Below are positions 1 through 5,984 of a stretch of DNA of 7,598 nucleotides, piece by piece (within the stretch, counting starts at the first letter, position 1; the number at the start of each line of letters is the position of its first letter). The notes under the pieces were generated by a model that was not told the origin of the DNA, made no database searches, and saw only the letters and a program-made list of their open reading frames with translations. The DNA is taken from NCBI GenBank assembly GCA_013329925.1, contig DUJK01000158.1:1-7598 (forward strand), read 5' to 3'. The position numbers were made by a program, and so were the translations under genes. The DNA is from Candidatus Poseidoniaceae archaeon. Its GTDB lineage: Archaea > Thermoplasmatota > Poseidoniia > Poseidoniales > Poseidoniaceae.

Positions 1-84
1 TGCTATTCAATAGGATTACTATTGGTTAAAATCAACTATGACGCTGATTTTGTCAGGGATGAAATCAATAATGATTATCCATGA
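1..84 (+). CDS. Possible 3' end of an unidentified gene (partial)
   Basis: Frame 1 stays open from the window edge for 27 codons and ends with TGA at 82-84; the other two plus frames close within the first 30 bases. The readable tail ends in residues NYDADFVRDEINNDYP, a plausible polar C-terminus. It would converge on the membrane protein gene that ends at 109, leaving a gap of 24 bases. An open run this short is expected by chance fairly often, so support is weak. No family is recognisable. Confidence 0.25.
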   Translation, partial: CYSIGLLLVKINYDADFVRDEINNDYP

Positions 85-108
85 TAGTCAAATATTGAAG
101 TTATCTAA

Positions 109-1122
109 TTACCAGGTATTCAACATTGCATTGAGTCCAATGACTGCTCCAACAATTAGTGCAAACATTGGCAGACTCTTAGCCATCATGTTTGATGAGT
201 CTTCAACAGGCTCACCCATAATAGTCAAGCCGTCCTCCATGCCCTCATCCTTTAATCGGAAGTAGGTTATCATGGTAAGTAGCATAACTACCGGGCCAAC
301 AATAGCATCCATCTTTTGCAAGTCAGAACCAGCACGACCTAAACCACTAACAAATCCAACATAGGTTGCAATGACTACAGTCAAGAAAGCAAACATCGAT
401 GGATGAATAATTCTCCATTTTCCAGAAGCACCTTCTGTCAAGACAAGTCCTGCCCATAGAGTGTAGATTAAAATTAGGCTTCCAGATACAGCAACTGTAG
501 CATCAGATGGTGTGCCCATTCCACTGGCCAGGCCTGGAATTACTGTATCAAAGTTATCAGCAATAACACTGTCAGGGGTGAAAATCATGCGCAGAGAATA
601 AAACAAACCTGTTAACACAAGGACTGAAAGACCAACTAACGAAACCTTGTCCTGTACTTTTATTCCAGGTTTGTAATCACTTAAACCATCATTTACTCCC
701 TCATCCTTGAGCAAGAAGTAAGCGGCACCATATAGAGCAGTTACGATTGGAGTGACGAATTTTGGCGCTTCACTAGCATCTTCAAAGTCACCATGCATCC
801 AAATTGAAACGCTCATTGCGGTAAAACCAATCAGACCAGGAATCATCATTCTCCACATTCCTTTGGCTCCTTCATTTAGCAACAATAGTGTTGCCAGTGT
901 AATACCAAACATTAACGCACCATTGAATCCAGTTTCGGGACCGCCTCTGCCCCACGCTTGGGTGCCTTCCGCTGCATCATTTGACAACAGGGTGAAACAA
1001 CCGTCGCCGCCAGTGACATAACAGTCACCAAACAACACGAAATTCAAAGAGTAGATCAGGCTGACTAATGCAGAAATTATTAGACAGACCTTCGCGGGCA
1101 TAGAGTTTATTTGTTTAAACAT
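109..1122 (-). CDS. Multi-pass membrane protein with internal tandem duplication, function unknown
   Basis: I do not recognise a named family. The 337-residue protein has about nine hydrophobic segments (near residues 11-31, 67-83, 92-109, 122-138, 160-181, 209-228, 238-259, 272-289 and 314-334). It is built from two similar four-helix halves. LNEGAKGMWRMMIP (82-95) matches LTEGASGKWRIIHP (228-241), and AYFLLKDEGVNDGL (134-147) matches TYFRLKDEGMEDGL (286-299). The ninth helix may start a third unit. With the N-terminus inside, as MFKQ...AK suggests, all these motifs face the cytoplasm and the loop at 32-66, with Cys34 and Cys42, faces out. The start ATG lies about 28 bases from a TATA-like element, fitting a near-leaderless mRNA. 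No catalytic motif is visible. A sensor, channel or scaffold role would be guesswork. Confidence 0.85.
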   Translation of the reverse strand: MFKQINSMPAKVCLIISALVSLIYSLNFVLFGDCYVTGGDGCFTLLSNDAAEGTQAWGRGGPETGFNGALMFGITLATLLLLNEGAKGMWRMMIPGLIGFTAMSVSIWMHGDFEDASEAPKFVTPIVTALYGAAYFLLKDEGVNDGLSDYKPGIKVQDKVSLVGLSVLVLTGLFYSLRMIFTPDSVIADNFDTVIPGLASGMGTPSDATVAVSGSLILIYTLWAGLVLTEGASGKWRIIHPSMFAFLTVVIATYVGFVSGLGRAGSDLQKMDAIVGPVVMLLTMITYFRLKDEGMEDGLTIMGEPVEDSSNMMAKSLPMFALIVGAVIGLNAMLNTW

Positions 1123-1145
1123 CGTTCCTTAGTTACCTATCTGAC

Positions 1146-1155
1146 ATATAATAAA
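1146..1155 (-). promoter_or_regulatory. Archaeal TATA-box-like element for the duplicated membrane protein gene
   Basis: On the minus strand this reads TTTATTATAT. Its centre is about 28 bases upstream of the ATG whose first base is 1122. Archaeal TATA boxes sit about 26-27 bases before the transcription start, so transcription would begin at about 1122-1125, giving a leaderless or near-leaderless mRNA. The match is by eye only. Confidence 0.6.
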
Positions 1156-1179
1156 TCCCTAACAAATTCATGTGAACAT

Positions 1180-1199
1180 ACCTATTTTCTAACCTATTT
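1180..1199. repeat. Direct repeat ACCTATTT, two copies one helical turn apart
   Basis: ACCTATTT occurs at 1180-1187 and 1192-1199, a 12-base step, between the two divergent TATA-like elements. The core ACCTAT recurs at 1135-1140, between the other TATA element and the membrane protein start. The placement suits a regulator site, but the repeats are short and lie in AT-rich DNA, so chance is possible. Confidence 0.3.
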
Positions 1200-1220
1200 C
1201 AAATTGCGAAGCCATAGACA

Positions 1221-1230
1221 AAAATATATT
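1221..1230 (+). promoter_or_regulatory. Archaeal TATA-box-like element for the Sir2 gene
   Basis: The element reads AAAATATATT, preceded by an A-rich stretch. Its centre is about 27 bases before the ATG at 1253, which puts the predicted transcription start on that ATG and implies a leaderless mRNA. The alternative TTG start at 1229 overlaps the element itself and so would probably not be transcribed. This is the main argument for starting the gene at 1253. Confidence 0.65.
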
Positions 1231-1252
1231 GCAATTCCAATACGATAGTGTC

Positions 1253-1969
1253 ATGGTCGAATTCAGCCCTGACACCAAGGTTGTGATTTTGACAGGTGCT
1301 GGAATTAGCGCTGAGTCAGGAATCAAGACTTTTCGAGCATCTGATGGTTTATGGGAAAATCACGCGATAGAAGATGTGGCAACTCCGTATGCATGGGAAA
1401 GAGACCCAGAACTTGTGTGGAATTTCTATCAGGGTAGACGCAGTCAATTAAAAGAAGTCGAGCCAAATCCTGCTCACCAAGCCTTGGTTATCCTCGAGCA
1501 GTATCTGGGGGATAATTTGCTGTTAGTTACGCAAAATGTTGATGACTTACATTCTCGGGCTGGTTCTAAAAATCTAATCCATATGCATGGAGAGTTGCGT
1601 ATTTTGCGCTGTGAGGAATGTCATGAAACATTTGACATGATGGAGAAAGAACACCTGACTGATCAGTATGTACCATGTCCAAGTTGTTCGAATCAACGCT
1701 TGAGGCCACACATTGTTTGGTTTCATGAGATGCCATTTCAACTTCCTGAAATTTATGCTGCTGTCGAGGAATGTGACGTGTTCATGACAATTGGAACTAG
1801 TGGTCACGTCTATCCTGCTGCTGGCCTGATTGATGTCGCGAAACAGTCTGGTGCTCTTTGTGTAGGAGTCAACTTAGACGAGCCAATGAATTACGAATTG
1901 CATGATGAATTCCACCAAGGTAAGGCTGGTGAGTTGTTACCAAATTTAGTTAATGAGTGGTTATCATAA
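1253..1969 (+). CDS. cobB: Sir2-family NAD-dependent protein deacylase (class III type)
   Basis: Sirtuins remove acyl groups from lysine side chains using NAD, releasing nicotinamide and O-acyl-ADP-ribose in the cytoplasm. The 238-residue protein has the full core in order: GAGISAESGIKTFR at 15-28 (NAD binding), TQNVDDLH at 93-100, catalytic His112 in HMHGEL, a structural zinc site Cys120/Cys123 and Cys142/Cys145, and GTSGHVYPAA at 181-190. FYQGRR places Tyr59 and Arg62 in the Y-x-x-R arrangement known from bacterial CobB and human SIRT5, where the pair binds succinyl or malonyl acids. Desuccinylase activity is therefore likely in addition to deacetylase activity. The length is normal for prokaryotic sirtuins. 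An in-frame TTG at 1229 would add eight residues, but it sits in the TATA-like element; the ATG at 1253 begins right before the conserved fold. The gene is transcribed alone, divergent from the membrane protein. Confidence 0.95.
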   Translation: MVEFSPDTKVVILTGAGISAESGIKTFRASDGLWENHAIEDVATPYAWERDPELVWNFYQGRRSQLKEVEPNPAHQALVILEQYLGDNLLLVTQNVDDLHSRAGSKNLIHMHGELRILRCEECHETFDMMEKEHLTDQYVPCPSCSNQRLRPHIVWFHEMPFQLPEIYAAVEECDVFMTIGTSGHVYPAAGLIDVAKQSGALCVGVNLDEPMNYELHDEFHQGKAGELLPNLVNEWLS

Positions 1970-2062
1970 ATCGCGTGATTAATATTACTAACAGTAATCG
2001 GATAAACATGGCGCGAAGTACCTCGATTGTGAGCCTAAACAGCCTTAACGGAGTACGGTAAA

Positions 2063-2329
2063 TCACTCTGCTGCTTTTGCCGCCGCTCTAGCCTTGCGCC
2101 GTTTCTTATTTTGTCGCTTCTTATACCATGGATATATTGGCCACTTTGCCAATCCAGTCCACATGACAAAAAATATCAACGTAGTGGAAACAAATTTATC
2201 GGTATCTGCTGACCAAACTGTGTCGACAAACCCGTTATGGTACCATGCAATTCTTCCATGGTATATTACCAATATTAGTCCGGCAGTTAAGTGGATATAA
2301 CGCCATATCTTATTCCAGTTTTTACTCAT
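2063..2329 (-). CDS. Small two-helix membrane protein with basic tail, unknown function
   Basis: I do not recognise this 88-residue protein. It has two hydrophobic segments, near residues 11-24 and 46-66, and is rich in Trp and Tyr. His13, His24 and His31 lie in or next to the first segment, which is reminiscent of heme-ligating helices, but no known cytochrome motif is established. The C-terminus (about 69-88) is a Lys/Arg/Ala tail, KKRQNKKRRKARAAAK, presumably cytoplasmic, which would put both ends inside. A Shine-Dalgarno-like GGGTGA (minus strand, 2334-2339) lies four bases before the ATG. It follows the S15 hydrolase gene on the same strand after 91 bases, so it could be the last gene of that operon or have its own promoter. 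The hydrophobic pattern, basic tail and ribosome site argue that it is real. Confidence 0.7.
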   Translation of the reverse strand: MSKNWNKIWRYIHLTAGLILVIYHGRIAWYHNGFVDTVWSADTDKFVSTTLIFFVMWTGLAKWPIYPWYKKRQNKKRRKARAAAKAAE

Positions 2330-2333
2330 TAAT

Positions 2334-2339
2334 TCACCC
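2334..2339 (-). promoter_or_regulatory. Shine-Dalgarno-like site before the 88-residue membrane protein
   Basis: The minus strand reads GGGTGA, then ATTA, then the ATG with first base 2329. The core matches the archaeal GGTGA type, though four bases is a slightly short spacing. It supports this start and suggests the gene is translated from a leadered mRNA, possibly read through from the gene upstream. Confidence 0.45.
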
Positions 2340-2420
2340 AGTAATCATATGATGAAAATTGGGTTGATAATGTTTCACGCTAGAGGATACTTTAACGCTA
2401 TATTTGACAATCTAGTCGAA

Positions 2421-4298
2421 CTAAGCGTTGTCGAGACATATTTGTGCAGTACACTGAACTATGTCGTAATATTGCCTAGTTGCTGGGTCAAAAACATCGA
2501 GTTGTAAGGTTGAGCCTGCATCAACCACAGTCACTAAAGTCGAGGCTGATGATGGCAAGTAATCCTCTCCAGTACTGCGTAAGGTCAATTTTATGCTGTG
2601 TCCTGCCTCAACTTCAACATCCATGGGGAAAAATTCCATGACTGCAGTAATTTCCTCAAATACCGGCGTCCATGTTTGCACTTGCGAGCCACCTGCATGG
2701 TATCTCAGATCCATAATAGCATGACCAATGTGAATGCATGTCCCTTCATAGCAATCTTCCATCAAAGCGTAAATTTGACCCCCCATGGTAGCAGTATTAA
2801 CATTGACATGTAAGCGAGGTAGGCCACCAAAGTAAAGGTCTTCTTCTAGTGGTGGAGTCTGATAAACCGGTCCTGAACTTGCATCAGGGCGAATCACATT
2901 ACCATCGCCACTAGAGACCAAATCTGCACTACCTAACTCCCAAATTACTTCGGTTGTCTCGCTCATTGGATAGCGGTCCTCAAAGCGCCATTGGCCTTGG
3001 TTAGATTGTATCTCTACGCCAAGCCATGGCTGTGGCCCCTCTTCTTTGAGGTAATAGGTAAACCATTCTAGTAAGTCTTGCATCCAATCCATGCGTACCA
3101 TTTCGGGGAACGCTTCGCCGCCTCGGCCAACGCCACTGCGGTCAAACATGATCTGCGGACGGTCTGGATAATCGTGATCCCATTGACCAAACAAGCCCTT
3201 AGCTTCAATATCGGCATCGTATAATCGATTGATTGTTGGAACCGCCATATGCGGGTCGACATTCCAATCATGCATACCTTGTATCAAGTACACACTGCCG
3301 TTGTAATTTTCAATAACTCGGTCAAGGAAGTAGCGCTCTGCCCAGTAATCGCCTGCTGCTTCACTACCCCAAGCCCAAGCCGCTCCACCAGTTGCTGGAC
3401 CAGCAATATAATCAGGACACATATTTCCGGTATCCTCTAAGTCGCCATCAAGGCCGTAAGAGCCGTAAACTCCGTTGTGCATGATTGGGGCTCTTGCCTC
3501 ACTACTGCCATTGCGCCACATCAATTCCATTACGCCAATTAACCCAGAAATAGGGACAATTGTAGTCAAATGCTCATTACCAAACATGGCTGCTTGCCAA
3601 GGAGTTGACCCGTCATATGACTTGCCAATCATACCCACATTACCATTACTCCACTCTTGAGTACCAAGCCAAGTAACCGCCGCATCAACGCCTAGTTGTT
3701 CAGCGGTACCCATCAAATCCATGCAGTGGTTTGAACGTCCAGTGCCCATTACAGAAACTTGAGCAAAAGCAAATCCATGTGGTATGATCTGTTCAATCAT
3801 CATAGTACCAAGCCATGTACCAGGCTCTTCAATACCACCTGTCTCAACCGATGCTTCATCGAAATACGGACCAAACTCAGCAATTACTGGAACAGTCATA
3901 TTACCTTCCATGACAGGAATCCACACTGCCAGACTGACTTGACCATTCGGTGCTGCACCGCCCTCTTCAAGCGGTAAATCGAATTCAACGAAATGATGAG
4001 TACCTAGCCACAAACTCGCATTATCAGGTCCAGTTAGAGTGCCATTTTCAAGAACGAAAGAGTTTTGCTCACTAGTGATATAATCGTCCATGTATCGCTC
4101 CCAAATCGGTGTATAGCCATCCATTGACTCTTCAATTGCTTGCTCTTCAAGTGGTGCGCCAATTGTCCGACTTAGCATTAAAAACACTAGAACAACGGCA
4201 ATTGTGGCACCAATCGCTGCATTAAGTGAATTTGTTGAACTCGGCTTGTCAACAGGTAACGACTTGGCTAGTTCAGCCTCGAGAACCTGCTCGTCCAT
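2421..4298 (-). CDS. Membrane-anchored S15/CocE-type serine hydrolase (X-Pro dipeptidyl-peptidase family)
   Basis: This 625-residue protein belongs to the CocE/NonD and X-Pro dipeptidyl-peptidase group of alpha/beta hydrolases, which cut Xaa-Pro dipeptides from peptide N-termini or hydrolyse esters and acylated amides. The nucleophile is Ser227 in GKSYDG, preceded by the GTGRS stretch at 185-189. Asp344 in QGMHDWNVD and His375 in GQWDHDYP complete the expected triad. The C-terminal part (about 430-625) matches the position of the jelly-roll domain of the family. Residues 28-43 form one hydrophobic segment with no obvious cleavage site, so the enzyme is probably anchored with its catalytic domain outside. 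Six cysteines (192, 294, 516, 521, 616, 621) could pair as disulfides there. It starts 18 bases after the cobalamin-binding-type gene and is likely co-transcribed with it. No ribosome site is obvious. Peptidase and esterase activity cannot be told apart from sequence. Confidence 0.88.
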   Translation of the reverse strand: MDEQVLEAELAKSLPVDKPSSTNSLNAAIGATIAVVLVFLMLSRTIGAPLEEQAIEESMDGYTPIWERYMDDYITSEQNSFVLENGTLTGPDNASLWLGTHHFVEFDLPLEEGGAAPNGQVSLAVWIPVMEGNMTVPVIAEFGPYFDEASVETGGIEEPGTWLGTMMIEQIIPHGFAFAQVSVMGTGRSNHCMDLMGTAEQLGVDAAVTWLGTQEWSNGNVGMIGKSYDGSTPWQAAMFGNEHLTTIVPISGLIGVMELMWRNGSSEARAPIMHNGVYGSYGLDGDLEDTGNMCPDYIAGPATGGAAWAWGSEAAGDYWAERYFLDRVIENYNGSVYLIQGMHDWNVDPHMAVPTINRLYDADIEAKGLFGQWDHDYPDRPQIMFDRSGVGRGGEAFPEMVRMDWMQDLLEWFTYYLKEEGPQPWLGVEIQSNQGQWRFEDRYPMSETTEVIWELGSADLVSSGDGNVIRPDASSGPVYQTPPLEEDLYFGGLPRLHVNVNTATMGGQIYALMEDCYEGTCIHIGHAIMDLRYHAGGSQVQTWTPVFEEITAVMEFFPMDVEVEAGHSIKLTLRSTGEDYLPSSASTLVTVVDAGSTLQLDVFDPATRQYYDIVQCTAQICLDNA

Positions 4299-4316
4299 GG
4301 TGCGCGGAAACCCTCA

Positions 4317-5102
4317 TTACTCATCATATTGATGTTCCATGGTGTCAAGGGTTTTTTGACAAAAATCGGCTAACCTAGCCAGAGCAGGTGCAGTTCTTGC
4401 ACCAAACCAGGTCAAATCTTCGCCATCAATATGAACTACGGTGGGCTTTGAACCACCTGCTGCGACGATTTCTTTGGCAATCGAATTACCCTCTTCGCTA
4501 GTGAAATTATGCGGTTCACTAGTTAGTAATACCAATTCTATTTTGTGTTCGATAAATTCTTCAAAACTGATCTCAGGATAACCATTACCTTGAGGATTAG
4601 TGTCAATAACTTCGAATCCTACCTCGGAGAGTATTGCGCCTGGATACTTATTTGGCGAAACTGCCATCAGTGGTTTATGCCATATTAGCGGTACTGTTCT
4701 AGCGCTTCTAGTAGATTTTTTGAGGCTATTTAGGGAGTCTTGACAGATTAGTGCTAGAGCATCTCCTGCAGCATCCTTACCACATGCTTTACCTAATTCT
4801 CGCAGCATTTGTGGCACATCACTGGGCGACATGACCTCACTAACAAATATCGTAAATCCTTCAGCGATGAGTTCCTGGTACACCGGTAATGGATTTTCTT
4901 CTTTATCCATAACAATCAAGTCTGGTTTCAAACTGCGGATTTTTCCTAAATTCGGCGTCTTTGTGCCACCTACAATCATAACCTGTTCGACTAATTCGCG
5001 TGGGTGAATACACCAAGGAGTGCGGCCAACTACTTCCTTATTTGTCAAGCCAAGCGCGAATAATGTATCCGTCAACGACGGCACTAGGCTCACTACTCGC
5101 AT
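4317..5102 (-). CDS. BtuF/FepB-type periplasmic-binding-fold protein without signal peptide
   Basis: The 261-residue protein resembles the substrate-binding proteins of cobalamin and iron-carrier ABC importers (helical-backbone metal receptor fold). The N-terminal MRVVSLVPSLTDTLFALG is the typical first strand and helix of the family. VGRTPWCIHP (25-34), VGGTKTPNLGKIRSLKPDLI (44-63) and the second lobe from about residue 140 follow in the usual order. The conserved fold begins at residue 2, leaving no room for a signal peptide or lipobox, and no longer start is evident upstream. It is therefore predicted to be cytoplasmic, as in a known signal-less branch annotated as cobalamin-binding protein. 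No ABC permease or ATPase gene lies nearby. It is the first gene of a probable operon with the S15 hydrolase. The ligand (cobalamin, cobinamide, heme or siderophore) cannot be read from sequence. Confidence 0.82.
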   Translation of the reverse strand: MRVVSLVPSLTDTLFALGLTNKEVVGRTPWCIHPRELVEQVMIVGGTKTPNLGKIRSLKPDLIVMDKEENPLPVYQELIAEGFTIFVSEVMSPSDVPQMLRELGKACGKDAAGDALALICQDSLNSLKKSTRSARTVPLIWHKPLMAVSPNKYPGAILSEVGFEVIDTNPQGNGYPEISFEEFIEHKIELVLLTSEPHNFTSEEGNSIAKEIVAAGGSKPTVVHIDGEDLTWFGARTAPALARLADFCQKTLDTMEHQYDE

Positions 5103-5114
5103 AATTGTGCGAAC

Positions 5115-5127
5115 TCAACTGGGTTGA
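5115..5127. repeat. Inverted repeat TCAAC-TGG-GTTGA in the divergent promoter region
   Basis: There are perfect five-base arms around a three-base centre. It sits between the start of the BtuF-type gene (5102) and the AT-rich element at 5127-5134, where a regulator could block leftward transcription. The arms are short, so chance is possible. Confidence 0.3.
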
Positions 5128-5134
5128 AAATTAT
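5127..5134. promoter_or_regulatory. AT-rich TATA-like element, possibly bidirectional
   Basis: The plus strand reads AAAATTAT and the minus strand ATAATTTT. The centre is about 28 bases from the ATG of the BtuF-type gene, the spacing expected for a leaderless or near-leaderless mRNA. Read rightward, the start would be at about 5157, downstream of the ATG at 5149 but upstream of the ATG at 5203. No other TATA-like stretch is seen in the gap. The leftward role is better supported than the rightward one. Confidence 0.45.
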
Positions 5135-5150
5135 GTCCAACCTAGGACAT
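5133..5150. repeat. Inverted repeat ATGTCC-N6-GGACAT, candidate operator
   Basis: Perfect six-base arms (5133-5138 and 5145-5150) flank AACCTA; the inner CCTAGG at 5141-5146 is itself palindromic. It abuts the TATA-like element on the side of the cis-prenyltransferase gene. Such dyads are typical of dimeric regulators, but no regulator gene is in the window. The ATG at 5149 lies inside this repeat. Confidence 0.4.
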
Positions 5151-5193
5151 GGTTAGGGGATGGAATCATACACTAAACCGCACTCCCATAATC

Positions 5194-5197
5194 GGGG
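5194..5197 (+). promoter_or_regulatory. Weak Shine-Dalgarno-like GGGG before the uppS start
   Basis: GGGG lies five bases before the ATG at 5203. A similar GGGG lies seven bases before the following Nudix gene (5974-5977), inside the last codons of this gene. These sites favour 5203 over 5149 as the start, though four bases is a weak signal. Confidence 0.3.
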
Positions 5198-5202
5198 CAG
5201 AC

Positions 5203-5982
5203 ATGGGTATCTCTAAGCGAATGGGTGATGTTCTTGGCCAAGCGGTTGAGGCAAAGTTACTCAAAGAGGTTCATGAACATCCAGTCAAGGTAACCCATCT
5301 TGCCATTATCATGGATGGTAATCGCAGATTCGCTTGGAAAAGCAAGTTGGCAACTGGGCTTGGTCATCGTATTGGTAAACAAAAGCTCGAAACTGTACTT
5401 GATTGGGTTTTGGAACTGGAAATCCCTTGGTTTACGGTTTATGCTCTATCAACTGAGAATCTAACCCGGCCAAAAGAAGAATTAGATATTCTATTCAAGT
5501 TGTACATCGAAGGATTACGCGATATTGCTGATGACGAGCGAATTCACGCAAACGAAGTCAAGGTGCAAATTATCGGGCGTAGAGAATTATTGCCAAAAGA
5601 TGTTAATGAGGCAATTGATTACGCTGAAAATAAAACTGCAGACTATGACAAATATGTCTTCACAATTTGTCTAGCCTATGGCAGCAGGGAAGAAATGTTG
5701 AATGCCATTCAGTCAATTGCTGAAGAGCATGCTGCTGGTGACTTAGCGTTAGAGGAAATTGACGAAAAAGCGGTGTCTAGTCGACTTTACACCGGAGAAA
5801 TGCCCGACCCTGATTTGGTAATCCGCACCAGTGGTGAAGAGAGAATTTCCAATTTCTTACTTTGGCAAATGGCGTACTCGGAATTGTATTTCAGTGACGT
5901 CTATTGGCCGTCATTTCAAAAGAAAGATTTGCTAAAAGCTGTGCGAACTTTCCAAGACCGTAAGCGTAGATATGGGGAATAA
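5203..5982 (+). CDS. uppS: cis-Prenyl diphosphate synthase (undecaprenyl diphosphate synthase family)
   Basis: This enzyme adds isopentenyl units in cis to an allylic diphosphate, giving the long polyprenyl chain that carries glycans in N-glycosylation and surface polymers (dolichol-type lipid in archaea). All family blocks are present (259-residue numbering): IIMDGNRR at about 35-42 with catalytic Asp38, the GLGHRIG stretch, VYALSTENLTRPKEE, ICLAYGSREEM, and near the C-terminus DLVIRTSGEERISNFLLWQ followed by AYSELYF, WPSF and a basic RKRRYG end. An ATG at 5149 would add 18 residues (MVRGWNHTLN...) that do not look conserved. That ATG lies in an inverted repeat and probably upstream of the transcription start, so 5203 is preferred; 5221 is also possible. 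It is followed after 2 bases by the Nudix gene, so the two are likely co-transcribed. Confidence 0.93.
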   Translation: MGISKRMGDVLGQAVEAKLLKEVHEHPVKVTHLAIIMDGNRRFAWKSKLATGLGHRIGKQKLETVLDWVLELEIPWFTVYALSTENLTRPKEELDILFKLYIEGLRDIADDERIHANEVKVQIIGRRELLPKDVNEAIDYAENKTADYDKYVFTICLAYGSREEMLNAIQSIAEEHAAGDLALEEIDEKAVSSRLYTGEMPDPDLVIRTSGEERISNFLLWQMAYSELYFSDVYWPSFQKKDLLKAVRTFQDRKRRYGE

Positions 5983-5984
5983 GC

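Noticed and set aside
63..76. Small inverted repeat AATCA-ATAA-TGATT downstream of the membrane protein gene as a terminator
   Set aside because: Five-base AT-rich arms without a T tract in the right direction are likely chance.
38..265. Plus-strand open frame of 75 codons at the left end
   Set aside because: Most of it lies antisense to the C-terminal coding part of the duplicated membrane protein, and its translation shows no domain or ribosome site.
1229..1252. TTG start giving an eight-residue longer Sir2 protein
   Set aside because: The TTG overlaps the TATA-like element and the added residues are not part of the sirtuin core; the ATG at 1253 fits a leaderless transcript.
1984..1998. 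Inverted repeat ATTACT-AAC-AGTAAT after the Sir2 gene as a terminator
   Set aside because: The stem is short and AT-rich with no following T run; archaeal termination does not need hairpins, so this is not enough for a call.
2351..2360. AT-rich stretch as a TATA box for the small membrane protein
   Set aside because: The sequence is a poor match, and its spacing would give a leaderless mRNA, which conflicts with the clear ribosome site before the ATG.
3068..3977. Several open frames on both strands inside the S15 hydrolase gene
   Set aside because: All are shadows of a long gene with intact catalytic motifs; none shows a domain or start signal.
4317..5102. The binding-type gene as part of a complete cobalamin ABC importer
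   Set aside because: No permease or ATPase gene is present in the window and the protein has no export signal.
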